From a virus: a stretch of DNA of 24,852 bases. Shown here piece by piece: positions 14,280 through 22,950 of this stretch. Both the position numbers and the translations under genes were made by a program. The stretch is from positions 1-24,852 of IMG/VR virus record IMGVR_UViG_3300032058_000009; one strand, written 5' to 3'. Every line of letters begins with the position of its first letter. Position 1 is the first letter of the stretch. The notes under the pieces are model-generated. The model was not told the origin of the DNA and did no database searches. It saw nothing but the letters and a program-made list of their open reading frames with translations.

Positions 14280-14554
14280 AAAGGATCAACGCCCAATGCA
14301 CGCCGGAAAAGAAAAAGAAGTGTCTCGCAACATCAGGTTCACTACTTGCTATAAAATGTGCGGAATGTGACGGGAGGATACCGCATGAACCATCAGTATG
14401 GTTTGCACATATTTGGTATCTCTACAGATTGCAGAGGGCAGGATATCCCTTCGGGCCCAATGATCTATCAGTTGAGGAATGGATGGATATTGGCATACTC
14501 AGAGATGAAATGGAAAGGATGGATAGATATATTATCGCATCTTTATTACGATAA
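14267..14554 (+). CDS. tail assembly chaperone extension (gpT-like), expressed by -1 frameshift
   Basis: This segment of 95 codons is the -1 continuation of the chaperone gene; the predicted fusion is 231 residues (136 from the first frame plus 95). It reads SDELKRINAQCTPEKKKK after the shift, then AIKCAECDGRIPHEPSVWF (two cysteines as CAEC) and HIWYLYRLQRAGYPFGPN, and ends DEMERMDRYIIASLLR. It has no start codon of its own near its beginning. In lambda the equivalent G-GT fusion is made at a few percent and recruits the tape measure. The following 132 bp to the tape measure start contain only a possible 29-codon ORF. Confidence 0.7.
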   Translation, partial: SDELKRINAQCTPEKKKKCLATSGSLLAIKCAECDGRIPHEPSVWFAHIWYLYRLQRAGYPFGPNDLSVEEWMDIGILRDEMERMDRYIIASLLR

Positions 14555-14580
14555 AAGCCGCGGCAAAGAAAATAAACCCC

Positions 14581-14670
14581 ATGAACGCATTGGATATGAT
14601 GAAAAAGGCCATCCCCGCTATGATAAGCAAAGTGATGAAAGACCCTTTCAGGATTGCAGTGATCATATAA
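14581..14670 (+). CDS. possible small ORF before the tape measure gene
   Basis: An ATG-started ORF of 29 residues, MNALDMMKKAIPAMISKVMK then DPFRIAVII, amphipathic then hydrophobic. It has no good ribosome site. The same frame is open upstream (AAAKKINP), so it might be translated by coupling to the chaperone extension, which ends 27 bases earlier. The alternative reading of this stretch, an ORF from 14358 to 14690 in another frame, overlaps the chaperone extension and looks like a shadow. Low confidence. Confidence 0.22.
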   Translation: MNALDMMKKAIPAMISKVMKDPFRIAVII

Positions 14671-14686
14671 GGAGTATAGCACAATT

Positions 14687-17509
14687 ATGAATGCTGTCAA
14701 CATTATTATACAAGCCGACGATAAGGGCGCGATAACTGTACTACAGAAGACTGAAGATGCGATGAAGCGCCTGAAATTGTCCGCAGATCAAATGACGGGC
14801 GCTGTACCTGCTTTAAACGGTGCATTCCGGAGCATGGTTACAAACTTGTCTACACTTTATGCCTCGTTTAAGATGTTTGAATCAATCAGAGATTCAACCA
14901 CGCTTGCCGCCCGCGTCGAAACCCTTGGCATAGTATTGCAGCAGGTCGGCAAAAATACTGGCTACAGTAAGGCGGAGGTGGAAGCATATTCGGCAGGCGT
15001 TCAAAAAATGGGCATTACAACCCAGGAGGCACACCAGACGATTATCAAAATGATTCAGGCGCACCTTGATCTGACAAAATCTCAAGAACTTGCAAGAGTC
15101 GCTCAAGATGCAGCAGTTATCGGAAATATTAACTCGTCAGAGGCATTGGAGCGCCTGTTGCATGGTATTATCACCTTGCAGCCGGAAATTTTGCGTACAG
15201 TGGGAATTACGGTTGATTTTGAATCGGCGTACAGGCAATTTGCATCTTCTGTGGGTAGAACAGTAGAGTCTTTATCATCTCAGGAAAAGCAGCAGATAGC
15301 GCTTAACCTTGTCCTCGCCCAGGGCAAGGATATTGCAGGATCGTACGAAGCGGCGATGGGCACCGTCGGCAAGCTTATGACATCTTTGCCACGTTTTATT
15401 GAAGGCGTTAAAGAGAAATTCGGAGAATTATTTAAACCGGCACTGGGCATTATTATCGAAGGGCTTATTGAAAAGTTCAAATCTTGGGGACGCACCCTTG
15501 AGGAATTAAAAGCATCCGGGGATCTTGCCCGCTGGGCTGACAATATCAAGACGGCCTTTGTAGTTGCAGTCGGGTCAATTGAAAACCTGTGGAGCGCAGC
15601 CAAAAAATGTGTATCAATGATAAATGATCTGAAAGAGATATTAATATCGGCATCGGTTGCTATGGGATCATATTTTATTATGCATACAGTAGAATCCGGT
15701 GCCGCAGTTGCAAAATTTGCAACACAGATTAAGGAGCTGACAATAGCCGTTGAAATACTTACATACCGTGCGCTTACGGCGCTGCTCACTCCACTGGGGT
15801 GGGTTGCCGCAGCGATCGGGGCGCTTACATATGTAACTATCAACCATTATCAGGAGTTAAGGGCTGCTGAACAAGAGATGGAGAATTTTAAAAAATCGCT
15901 GTCAAGCTTATCTGCTGATGCAAATACACAGGCTCTTATAGATCAGCTTGAAATCACAGCACTTGAAATAGAAGCCGTTGGCGGCGCATCTGATGCAACC
16001 AGGCAAAAAATAGAAATGCTGAAACAGGTTATGTCCGGAGGGGCGGAAGGATCGCAGAAGGATTGGTGGAAGGGAATCGTCCATTATATGGATATTGGAG
16101 GCGGTAAAGGCCTTCCGCCGCCCGCTGATACATACAATCTTAAAAAAATACAAGACATGAATAAGAAGATACAGGAAGAGATCGCAAAGCTTACAATGAC
16201 AGAGATTGAGTACATACATTACCGCGCTGCTGAATATGCAAAAGAGGGAGCCAGCAAAATTCTGATTGCACAATGGACGGCCGCAAACATAAAAAAGCTC
16301 CAGGATGAAATCGAGCAGCGTTATATGGATCGAATGCGCAAACTCGCCGAAGAGGAAGTAAAATCCGCCAGAGAGCATTTGATTATGACAGCCAGATATG
16401 CGCAAAAAGAGCTCGAAGAGCGGATTGCAATCGAGGATACATTAAACCAGTATAAACAAAAAATGGGTTATATTACATTTGAGGATTTTATAAAAGCAAA
16501 ATATAATAATGCCGTTGAGTTGCTTAAAGGTAAGCTCCGTGAAATTGATGCTGAAAGAAAGGTATTATCGGAAAATGAATATGCCAACGCTGACAAATTG
16601 AGAGAGCTTGGACACCAGACATATATTATCAACGAAAAAATTATGGCAATGAAACAATATGAAGTATATGAGCTCGATGAAATGCGAATCAATAAACAAA
16701 AAGAGCTTAATGACCTACTTAAAAATCAGGCAGATTACAATAAAAAAGGCTATGATGACACCTGGGTGCAGTTGATGAATATGGCAAATCAGGTGGGCGG
16801 GGAGGCAGGAGCGGGGCTCGGGAAGCTTGGTTCGTCAATCAAAGGGATTGCTGATATCGGCATGGGTCAGGACATTGCTTCACAGCGTTACCGGGAAGCG
16901 TTAAAAAATTATAATGATATGAAAGCCCTTGCCGAGCAATATTATATCGATGATTACACACAAATGCAATTTTATAACCAGCTGAAACTCGCAGAAGAGC
17001 AGATGTATACACAGCAGAGGCTCTCTATTGTCAGCAATGGTTTTGGAGCTATGGCAGGTATGGCACAGGCGTTCTACGCGCTATCCGGCAATCAGAGCAA
17101 AACCGCATTTAACTTATACAAAGCATTAGCAATTACGCAAACAACAATTGATACATATCAGGCAGCAGTAGCCGCATATAAGGCGATGGCCGGGATTCCT
17201 ATAGTTGGCCCTGCCCTTGCTGCCGCAGCAGCTGCGGCGGCTATCGCATTCGGCATGGCAAAGGTTGCAGCTATTGCATCTTTGCAGCCGGGCACTGGTG
17301 CTTCAACTGCTGCAATGCCTTCTGGCAGCGGAGGCTATGCATATAGTACACCCACAACAAATACATGGGAAAAAACAGAGACAAATAAGTCTGAGCGGCC
17401 TATAGTGATTAATATACATGTTGCCGGCAATGTTGTAGATCACGATGCATTTGCGAGGGAGATTATACCCTCCATAAAAAAGGCTGTCGAAGATGGTATG
17501 AGGGAATAA
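14687..17509 (+). CDS. tail tape measure protein
   Basis: At 940 residues this is by far the longest gene, as expected for the protein whose length sets tail length. It begins MNAVNIIIQADDKGAITVLQ, the beta-alpha start common in tape measures, followed by long helical and coiled-coil stretches. A hydrophobic region with LTPLGWVAAAIGALTYVTI lies around residues 365-385, and a second one near the C-terminus (GPALAAAAAAAAIAFGMAKV, about residues 843-862) could cross the host inner membrane during DNA injection. The central part (about 390-780) is charged coiled coil. The C-terminal region is G/S/T-rich and ends in a small beta/helix domain. It starts after AAGGAG and overlaps the next gene by one base. 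Confidence 0.9.
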   Translation: MNAVNIIIQADDKGAITVLQKTEDAMKRLKLSADQMTGAVPALNGAFRSMVTNLSTLYASFKMFESIRDSTTLAARVETLGIVLQQVGKNTGYSKAEVEAYSAGVQKMGITTQEAHQTIIKMIQAHLDLTKSQELARVAQDAAVIGNINSSEALERLLHGIITLQPEILRTVGITVDFESAYRQFASSVGRTVESLSSQEKQQIALNLVLAQGKDIAGSYEAAMGTVGKLMTSLPRFIEGVKEKFGELFKPALGIIIEGLIEKFKSWGRTLEELKASGDLARWADNIKTAFVVAVGSIENLWSAAKKCVSMINDLKEILISASVAMGSYFIMHTVESGAAVAKFATQIKELTIAVEILTYRALTALLTPLGWVAAAIGALTYVTINHYQELRAAEQEMENFKKSLSSLSADANTQALIDQLEITALEIEAVGGASDATRQKIEMLKQVMSGGAEGSQKDWWKGIVHYMDIGGGKGLPPPADTYNLKKIQDMNKKIQEEIAKLTMTEIEYIHYRAAEYAKEGASKILIAQWTAANIKKLQDEIEQRYMDRMRKLAEEEVKSAREHLIMTARYAQKELEERIAIEDTLNQYKQKMGYITFEDFIKAKYNNAVELLKGKLREIDAERKVLSENEYANADKLRELGHQTYIINEKIMAMKQYEVYELDEMRINKQKELNDLLKNQADYNKKGYDDTWVQLMNMANQVGGEAGAGLGKLGSSIKGIADIGMGQDIASQRYREALKNYNDMKALAEQYYIDDYTQMQFYNQLKLAEEQMYTQQRLSIVSNGFGAMAGMAQAFYALSGNQSKTAFNLYKALAITQTTIDTYQAAVAAYKAMAGIPIVGPALAAAAAAAAIAFGMAKVAAIASLQPGTGASTAAMPSGSGGYAYSTPTTNTWEKTETNKSERPIVINIHVAGNVVDHDAFAREIIPSIKKAVEDGMRE

Positions 17510-18276
17510 TGCAAACCCCTATAATCTTATACGATAACAGACTTACAGACGGCACGCTGACGGCGACAGACACGGCAACGGGATATGATGTGCTGAATAT
17601 AGTTGATAATCGCCCTTATACATTCTGGAAGGCTGCAAGTTCGGGGACAAAATATATCACTGTGGACTGTGGATCAACAAAGAGCGCCGATTGTCTTGCA
17701 ATAATCGGTCATAATTTTAAAACCGCGGCCGCAATTGTATCTATAGAGTCATCGCCAGACAATACTGTATGGACAAAACGGCTATCGGATTTTACCCCGA
17801 TATCAGATAAGGCTTTTATGAAAACATTTATATCTTCATCAGCACGGTATTGGAGAATTAAAATAATCACTACCTCTATTGCGGCGCAGATTGGTGTTGC
17901 AGTACTTGGTACTAAGATGCAGTTTGAATACCCACCGGAAACTCCTTACAATCCCTATACAGAAACGCCTGCCGCATACGTGGAGCGCAGCAAAAACGGT
18001 CACATACTCGGCGTCTCGACATATAACCCTGTGCTTGAGTTTAGGGCTCTATTCAGTTTTATAACCAGAACATGGCTTAACACATATTTTATTCCCTTCT
18101 GGCAGAATCATGCGAGGCTTTTCAAACCGTTTTTTTTTGCCTGGGATCTCGATACCTATCCTGAGGATGTGTTTTTTGTGTCAATAGATAATAATATGAC
18201 TTTTGAAACCCCGTTTTCTATTTTAGAATACGTGGATACAGTGTTCTTGACCATGAGAGGAGTGCGCGAGGTATGA
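17509..18276 (+). CDS. distal tail protein with discoidin-like N-terminal domain
   Basis: A 255-residue protein directly after the tape measure (1-base stop/start overlap, GAGGG site), the usual place of distal tail and baseplate proteins. Residues 1-135 look like an F5/8 type C (discoidin-like) beta sandwich: YDVLNIVDNRPYTFWKAASS, ITVDCGSTKSADCLAIIGHN, then SPDNTVWTKR and ARYWRIKI. Discoidin folds often bind carbohydrates. The remainder carries aromatic-rich tail-type sequence (FIPFWQNHARLFKPFFF, then AWDLDTYPEDVFFVSIDNN). The domain call is from pattern only. The gene is coupled to the next by ATGA. Confidence 0.62.
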   Translation: MQTPIILYDNRLTDGTLTATDTATGYDVLNIVDNRPYTFWKAASSGTKYITVDCGSTKSADCLAIIGHNFKTAAAIVSIESSPDNTVWTKRLSDFTPISDKAFMKTFISSSARYWRIKIITTSIAAQIGVAVLGTKMQFEYPPETPYNPYTETPAAYVERSKNGHILGVSTYNPVLEFRALFSFITRTWLNTYFIPFWQNHARLFKPFFFAWDLDTYPEDVFFVSIDNNMTFETPFSILEYVDTVFLTMRGVREV

Positions 18277-20036
18277 CATACGATGCATACAAAGATTCCC
18301 TGTCACGTTATCCAATTGAAATGGTCATAATCACGCTCGACTACTGCAATAATACAATAGGAGTAAGTCCTTGTATGGCAATAGACTGGTGCGGAAAATC
18401 TGGTCTATACTGCGGCCTTTCAACCATATATTGCGGCGGCATACAGGAGCGCTGTTACAATACATACTTTACATGCAAGGATAAAACAAATTTTAGCAAG
18501 GGGTCAAAAGACTATATATTTACATCAAATGATGCACCGCTGCCTTTTAAAGCAGGCGAGCGGCCATATATAAAAGAAATTAAGCACTTACCTACAGAAA
18601 TCAAAACATCATTAACAATTGCTGGACGGGTAAATATCATCATGTATGATGAGCCGGATACGGACATAGGCATAGATCCTTATGTTGCGACTCGGACATC
18701 CGTGCAGGGATCGTTCTGGAAAAAACTCATTGCCAGAAACCCGAATTATGCAGGCAGACGGATACGGCTGTATCATGGTTTTTATGGCCTTTCATTTCTT
18801 GATTTTGAACAGAAATTTGAAGGGGTTATAGACAGCATTACAATCAAGGAGAACGAAATGATAAATATTGAGTGCGCAGATCTCCTTAAATCGCTGTCAA
18901 AAATAGAAATCCCCCCAAAACTGAACATTAAACTTGCCGCTGAAATGACAGCAGAACAGACAACTATATCTGTATCTGACGGCACAGACCTTGACGCAAA
19001 TGGATATATCAGGATAGGCGACGAAGTCATATCATACACGACAAAAACAGGTAATCAGTTGATAGGATGTGTGAGGGGTTGCTTCGGCACGTCAGCTACG
19101 ACTCACAGTAAGAATGACAAGGTTCAAAAATGCCGCTATTATGAGCCGCAAAGCCCTTACGACATCCTTATTGCTATGTTGCTGACTGATGCCGGCATAG
19201 ACCCAGCTTTTGTCAATGACGCAGCATTTACCGCACTAAAATCGTTAGACGAATCGATTGTGAATTTTTCTGCACTTATAAGCGAACCTGAAAAACTTGA
19301 CACGCTCTATTATGAGATTATTGAGTTGATTGAATGCAAAAGCTGGATGGGCGAAGACCTGAAAATAACTATTGCAAAAAATCTACCTAATTATCCCAGG
19401 AGAATTTATCAGGTATTTACGGATGATGAAAATATTATCGCCGGGTCTGATAGCGTTGATCTCAATGCCACATCGCGCAAAAGTAGAGTGTCAATTTACT
19501 GGGATAAAACATTAACAGGTAAGAACGAGATAGCAAGCTATGCACGGCTCGATGTTGCTATTGATGCCGAGGGCGAAAGCACAAATATGTACAATGAATC
19601 ACTCGAAAAAAAGATAATGTGCAGATGGCTACGATCAGATTATATGGATGAGGATTTAGTTATTAAATATGTGGCGAATTTATCGAAACGCATACTGAGG
19701 TCATTGAAAAATCCCATGCCTATATATACATTTGCCGTTGAGCTTAAGGATGCGGAGGTAAAAACAGGCGATTTTGTCAGGATCACAACTGATAAAATAC
19801 TTGGAGTGGACGGTAACCCCCTATCACGCAATGTATATCAAATTGTAAAACGTGAGCCGAAAGGGAATAAAATAGTTCTGAAAGCTATGAAATACCCCAG
19901 TAAAAAACTATTTTTTGTGGGTCCGAATACCCTGCCAGATTTTACAAGCGCCAGTGAAGATGAGCGGGAGTTCGGTTTTATAACGGATGCGGTGGGCCAG
20001 ATGAACGACTGGAGCGAAGGATATGTATTGTATTAA
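18273..20036 (+). CDS. tail tip/hub-like protein with an N-terminal cysteine-rich region
   Basis: A 587-residue tail protein between the distal tail protein and the fibre genes. The most striking feature is the N-terminus, with cysteines at residues 25, 34, 40, 47, 54, 61 and 68; the last five are exactly seven residues apart. After this comes a beta-rich segment that fits hub proteins (SLTIAGRVNIIMYDEPD, GVIDSITIKENEMINIECAD) and an inserted domain with ISVSDGTDLDANGYIRIGDE (about 230-250). The C-terminal third returns to hub-like sequence (AEVKTGDFVRITTDKI near residue 495). It has a GAGGAG site and overlaps the previous stop. Confidence 0.65.
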   Translation: MTYDAYKDSLSRYPIEMVIITLDYCNNTIGVSPCMAIDWCGKSGLYCGLSTIYCGGIQERCYNTYFTCKDKTNFSKGSKDYIFTSNDAPLPFKAGERPYIKEIKHLPTEIKTSLTIAGRVNIIMYDEPDTDIGIDPYVATRTSVQGSFWKKLIARNPNYAGRRIRLYHGFYGLSFLDFEQKFEGVIDSITIKENEMINIECADLLKSLSKIEIPPKLNIKLAAEMTAEQTTISVSDGTDLDANGYIRIGDEVISYTTKTGNQLIGCVRGCFGTSATTHSKNDKVQKCRYYEPQSPYDILIAMLLTDAGIDPAFVNDAAFTALKSLDESIVNFSALISEPEKLDTLYYEIIELIECKSWMGEDLKITIAKNLPNYPRRIYQVFTDDENIIAGSDSVDLNATSRKSRVSIYWDKTLTGKNEIASYARLDVAIDAEGESTNMYNESLEKKIMCRWLRSDYMDEDLVIKYVANLSKRILRSLKNPMPIYTFAVELKDAEVKTGDFVRITTDKILGVDGNPLSRNVYQIVKREPKGNKIVLKAMKYPSKKLFFVGPNTLPDFTSASEDEREFGFITDAVGQMNDWSEGYVLY

Positions 20037-20066
20037 AGAAATAAATATCTAAAAAGGGAGGTAAAA

Positions 20067-21284
20067 ATGGGTTATAACGCAATATTATCATCAGAAGTAG
20101 ATGTAGGCAGCCCCGGCAAGGCTGAATTATTTCAGAAAATAAAAGACAATTTTGATTATCTTTATACGATGATAGGTGGACCAGTAGAGGTACCGAATGG
20201 GTCGTTTGAAATAGATACCGACAATGACGGTATACCGGACAACTGGACGCTCAATCTATATGCTGGCGGGTCAGCCGCATTTGACACAGCATCAGCGCAT
20301 GGCTCAAAGGCATATAAATTTACCCGGACCGCAGGGGCAGGAAATGGTGGCGGATATCTTGAATCTGGTTATATGGAGTGCAGCCCTATAGGTGTATACA
20401 TGATAGGTTTCAGTATCAAATCATCTGTTGCAAATTTGAAAAATATTGTAAAAATCAGATATTTCAACAAAGATAAAGTTTATATATCAGATCAGGATGT
20501 ATATTCATCAACAACAAATCCGACATCATGGCAGAGATATCAATATACGATGAACATACCTTCGGATGCGAGGTATTACAAAATCCGCCTGATCGGAGGC
20601 TATACGGATACGGATGTTGCAGGCGATACTTATTATGATGATGTTGCAATCTACAATAAGGTCGTGAATCAATCACAGCTGAAAACCGCTACCGGCATCG
20701 TGGGAGGCTACACCGGTCATTATATCATCCCGGGGGGAGAGTATGCATTTATGCCGGCGTTTGCTGTCAATAACATTTCTGAAATTAGCGCTAAGTTTTG
20801 TAATGGCGCCGTTGTTTATCCCAACAATTGGTATGCTTTTATATATCTACATCTGATTCCTGAATATTACAACACATTTATATATGCAAAATTTCGTTAT
20901 GTGACATCGTCCGGTACGGAATATTGGATATTTGTGCTGTATGATAAACAACAGCATAAAATACTGGCGTCATATGACGCCCCAGACCATCCATGTTACG
21001 GTAACGGCGGCGATGAAAATAAAGTGCCACACCCGTTTATGGATTACTTGGGCAATCCGCTGCCTGACAATATAGAAATTGTGCTGCTCGATATGGTTAC
21101 AACCAATGAACTCAGGCGCAGGTCACAGGAAGAGGGGCGCGTTATATCAATGCTACTTGCAGAATATGATGTTGATATGTCCAAGGAAATAGAGTTCGTG
21201 CCGCGCGATATGGACGGCAAAAGAACACTGACACAAAAGCATCCTTCATATAAGGTAAGAAGATTATTAAAAAAGGAGGTATAA
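20067..21284 (+). CDS. tail fibre-like protein with carbohydrate-binding-type domain
   Basis: A 405-residue protein behind an AGGGAGG site. The N-terminus (about 1-40) looks like a helical attachment segment. Then comes EVPNGSFEIDTDNDGIPDNW (about 41-60), with the D-x-D-x-D-G-x-x-D calcium-loop pattern of thrombospondin type 3/dockerin-like repeats, leading into a jelly-roll similar to carbohydrate-binding modules (SWQRYQYTMNIPSDARYYKI, YYDDVAIYNK). The second half is a different beta-rich domain of unknown type. The C-terminus is charged. It probably contacts the host surface or holds the DGR-varied protein. The next gene starts one base after its stop. Confidence 0.6.
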   Translation: MGYNAILSSEVDVGSPGKAELFQKIKDNFDYLYTMIGGPVEVPNGSFEIDTDNDGIPDNWTLNLYAGGSAAFDTASAHGSKAYKFTRTAGAGNGGGYLESGYMECSPIGVYMIGFSIKSSVANLKNIVKIRYFNKDKVYISDQDVYSSTTNPTSWQRYQYTMNIPSDARYYKIRLIGGYTDTDVAGDTYYDDVAIYNKVVNQSQLKTATGIVGGYTGHYIIPGGEYAFMPAFAVNNISEISAKFCNGAVVYPNNWYAFIYLHLIPEYYNTFIYAKFRYVTSSGTEYWIFVLYDKQQHKILASYDAPDHPCYGNGGDENKVPHPFMDYLGNPLPDNIEIVLLDMVTTNELRRRSQEEGRVISMLLAEYDVDMSKEIEFVPRDMDGKRTLTQKHPSYKVRRLLKKEV

Positions 21285-21285
21285 C

Positions 21286-21474
21286 ATGACGACGATACCC
21301 ATACCTAACAGCAGATTGAGCGGCTCATTCTTTGATGCAGGCGACCCGGATGAATATGGCGTCACGTTAACGCACAACAGAAACGACGATGCAACTAACA
21401 AGCGCTATCCATATTGCGACGATACATTTTCCTGTGGTGATGGATCAATATGCAATCAAGAAGAATGGCTATAA
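21286..21474 (+). CDS. small hypothetical protein, fibre cluster
   Basis: A 62-residue protein behind a strong AAGGAGGT site, one base after the fibre gene stop. The sequence is acidic and polar with four cysteines in the last third (YPYCDD, FSCGDG, ICNQEEW), possibly one metal site or disulfides. I recognise no family. It sits in the fibre-to-DGR cluster, so a structural or assembly role is likely but unproven. Confidence 0.55.
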   Translation: MTTIPIPNSRLSGSFFDAGDPDEYGVTLTHNRNDDATNKRYPYCDDTFSCGDGSICNQEEWL

Positions 21475-21532
21475 ATTCAATGAACGCAATAACACAACAA
21501 ACGCAACAAACAATAAAAAGGAGGAAATTAGT

Positions 21533-21808
21533 ATGAAGGGATACCCTAAAACTATTGGAACAAAACAGGATATTTACAACCTCGTTGAGCTCGCCCGTCA
21601 GGATGACGAGATCAAAGAACAGTTAATACAGACGCTTGATAACCTGATTGCAACGAGTCAGCATTTTGTCATAAAGTCTGAGTCAGTTGAAAAGCCTATT
21701 GAGGAACAGACATCCGACGATTACGAGCTCATCTATGATCCGGGCTCAGCTATGGCTAAGCTCGGATTAACATTGTCTGAAATTAACAATATTAAAGAAA
21801 ACTTATAG
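21533..21808 (+). CDS. small hypothetical protein upstream of the DGR target
   Basis: A 91-residue protein. I chose ATG 21533 because of the AAAGGAGGA site a few bases upstream; the frame is open back to 21389 but that part overlaps the previous gene. It is helical at the start (DIYNLVELARQDDEIKEQLI), then acidic with YELIYDPGSAMAKLGLTLSE. The position just before the variable protein, with only 9 bases between, suggests a joint operon and perhaps a chaperone or linker role for the fibre tip. No family recognised. Confidence 0.6.
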   Translation: MKGYPKTIGTKQDIYNLVELARQDDEIKEQLIQTLDNLIATSQHFVIKSESVEKPIEEQTSDDYELIYDPGSAMAKLGLTLSEINNIKENL

Positions 21809-21817
21809 GAGGTTAAC

Positions 21818-22896
21818 ATGATACTATGGAAAAATGACCCGGCATATTTGCTAAATGCCGACAACCTGCACAAATCTATTGCAGACATTATTGATTTCTC
21901 CGGGGGAAGTATTTATCCAGGAAATCAGGCGAGACGGCGAAACTGGAAATTGCGGCGAACACTAAGATTGCAATCAACAACAATGGCACATTTAAGGTAT
22001 TTAATGTAGGCCCCACTGCAAAGGTACTGGATGAGGGCAATCTTGATACCGGCGTATTCGTTGTGGGAACAGATTATTATGTATATCTTCACGATGATAA
22101 TGCTGATCAGGAGGTATATATAATATCTGCAAATTCCACATACCCGACTTCACATGGGTGCAATGCAAACAACACCAGGAAAATTGGCGGGTTTCATTAC
22201 GGCTACGAAAGGGTGTCAATCACCGTGAACGACGTGAGGGTTGCTATTGTACCTAACTCAGTGTGGGATCTGAAACATCGACCAAAATGTTCCCCAGAAG
22301 GCATGGTTTATTTGGGCGGTGGCGTCTGGGTAGATATATATCTTGCATCAGTCAATGAGGCAATAACTTTTAATGGAGGAAATGGATATCCTCTTTTGAC
22401 AGGCACAGCTAAAAGCGTTTATGGCGCTACACCGTTGACCGGTATAGAAGGTTTATCTGGATATAACTTTATTGAGCTTGCCCGCAGATCCGGGAAACGA
22501 TTATTGTCTTATAGCGAATGGCTTGCCGCCGCTCATGGCCACCCTGCAGGCAATCAATTTGCCGGCAATACGTCCTCACGTGGAACAACCGGAGAAGATG
22601 CCAATTTAGGCGCAATATCCTTTGCTAACGTAGTAAATTGCTGCAGGAAGATTTGGCAGTGGCTGGATGAATTTACAATTGAGCAGGCCAGCACTTCTTA
22701 TGCCTGGCAAAATCCTATGTCAGGGATGAACGTAGGGCAGCTCTATTTGCCAAACGGAAGCGGTTTACGACAGTTTATAGCTGGTGGTGATTGGGGCGAC
22801 GATGCGTACTCGGGTTCTCGCACGGTGGCCCTGAGCTACTGTCCGTGGAGCGTGAACACGGCCATTGGCTCCCGTTTCGCCTGTGACTCTCTGTAA
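21818..22896 (+). CDS. DGR target (variable) protein, C-type-lectin/FGE-like fold, with an apparent -1 frameshift
   Basis: This is the gene diversified by the retroelement, most likely a receptor-binding tail protein like Mtd of phage BPP-1. It starts at ATG 21818 with an AGGAGG site. The first frame reads MILWKNDPAYLLNADNLHKS...IIDFSGG and then turns to arginine-rich nonsense. From 21895 the -1 frame reads on as GKYLSRKSGETAKLEIAAN...TFKVFNVGPTAKVLDEGNLD to the end, so the break lies at the GGGGG at 21902-21906. With one more G the protein is 359 residues. The C-terminal half has FGE/C-lectin features: SVWDLKHRPKCSPEGMVYLG, GKRLLSYSEWLAAA, then the variable region (residues 323-357) with GGDWGDDAYSGSR and the terminal IGSRFACD. 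A GTG at 22063 could begin only the downstream part, and it has no ribosome site. Confidence 0.85.
22783..22887 (+). repeat. DGR variable repeat (VR)
   Basis: The last 105 bp before the stop region of the target gene match TR at 23292-23396 without gaps. There are 12 differences, at 22783, 22789, 22795, 22798, 22828, 22829, 22835, 22837, 22841, 22850, 22861 and 22862. Each has A in TR. In VR nine are G, two are C and one is T. The final 25 bp (22863-22887) are identical in both copies and would contain the initiation-of-homology (IMH) part. Confidence 0.96.
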
Positions 22897-22899
22897 TCT

Positions 22900-22913
22900 G
22901 ATAACTGTTTATC
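22900..22913. other. short inverted repeat downstream of VR (possible cruciform)
   Basis: GATAA, loop CTGT, TTATC, 12 bp after the end of VR. In BPP-1 a hairpin or cruciform with a 4-base loop just downstream of VR helps retrohoming. This one has the right place and loop size but only a 5-bp AT-rich stem, so it may be chance. Confidence 0.35.
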
Positions 22914-22950
22914 TGTTTTTGTTTTTTAAAGGAGGTAAAAATAATAATCC

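Noticed and set aside
14358-14690. 110-residue plus-strand ORF before the tape measure gene
   Set aside because: It overlaps the -1 chaperone extension, has an unlikely composition and no ribosome site. The -1 frame gives a far more protein-like product.
15280-15843. 187-codon minus-strand ORF
   Set aside because: Antisense shadow of the tape measure gene with no ribosome site.
21902-21906. Canonical programmed frameshift in the DGR target
   Set aside because: C GGG GGA does not satisfy X XXY YYZ with X=C, and no supporting structure is evident. An indel is more likely.
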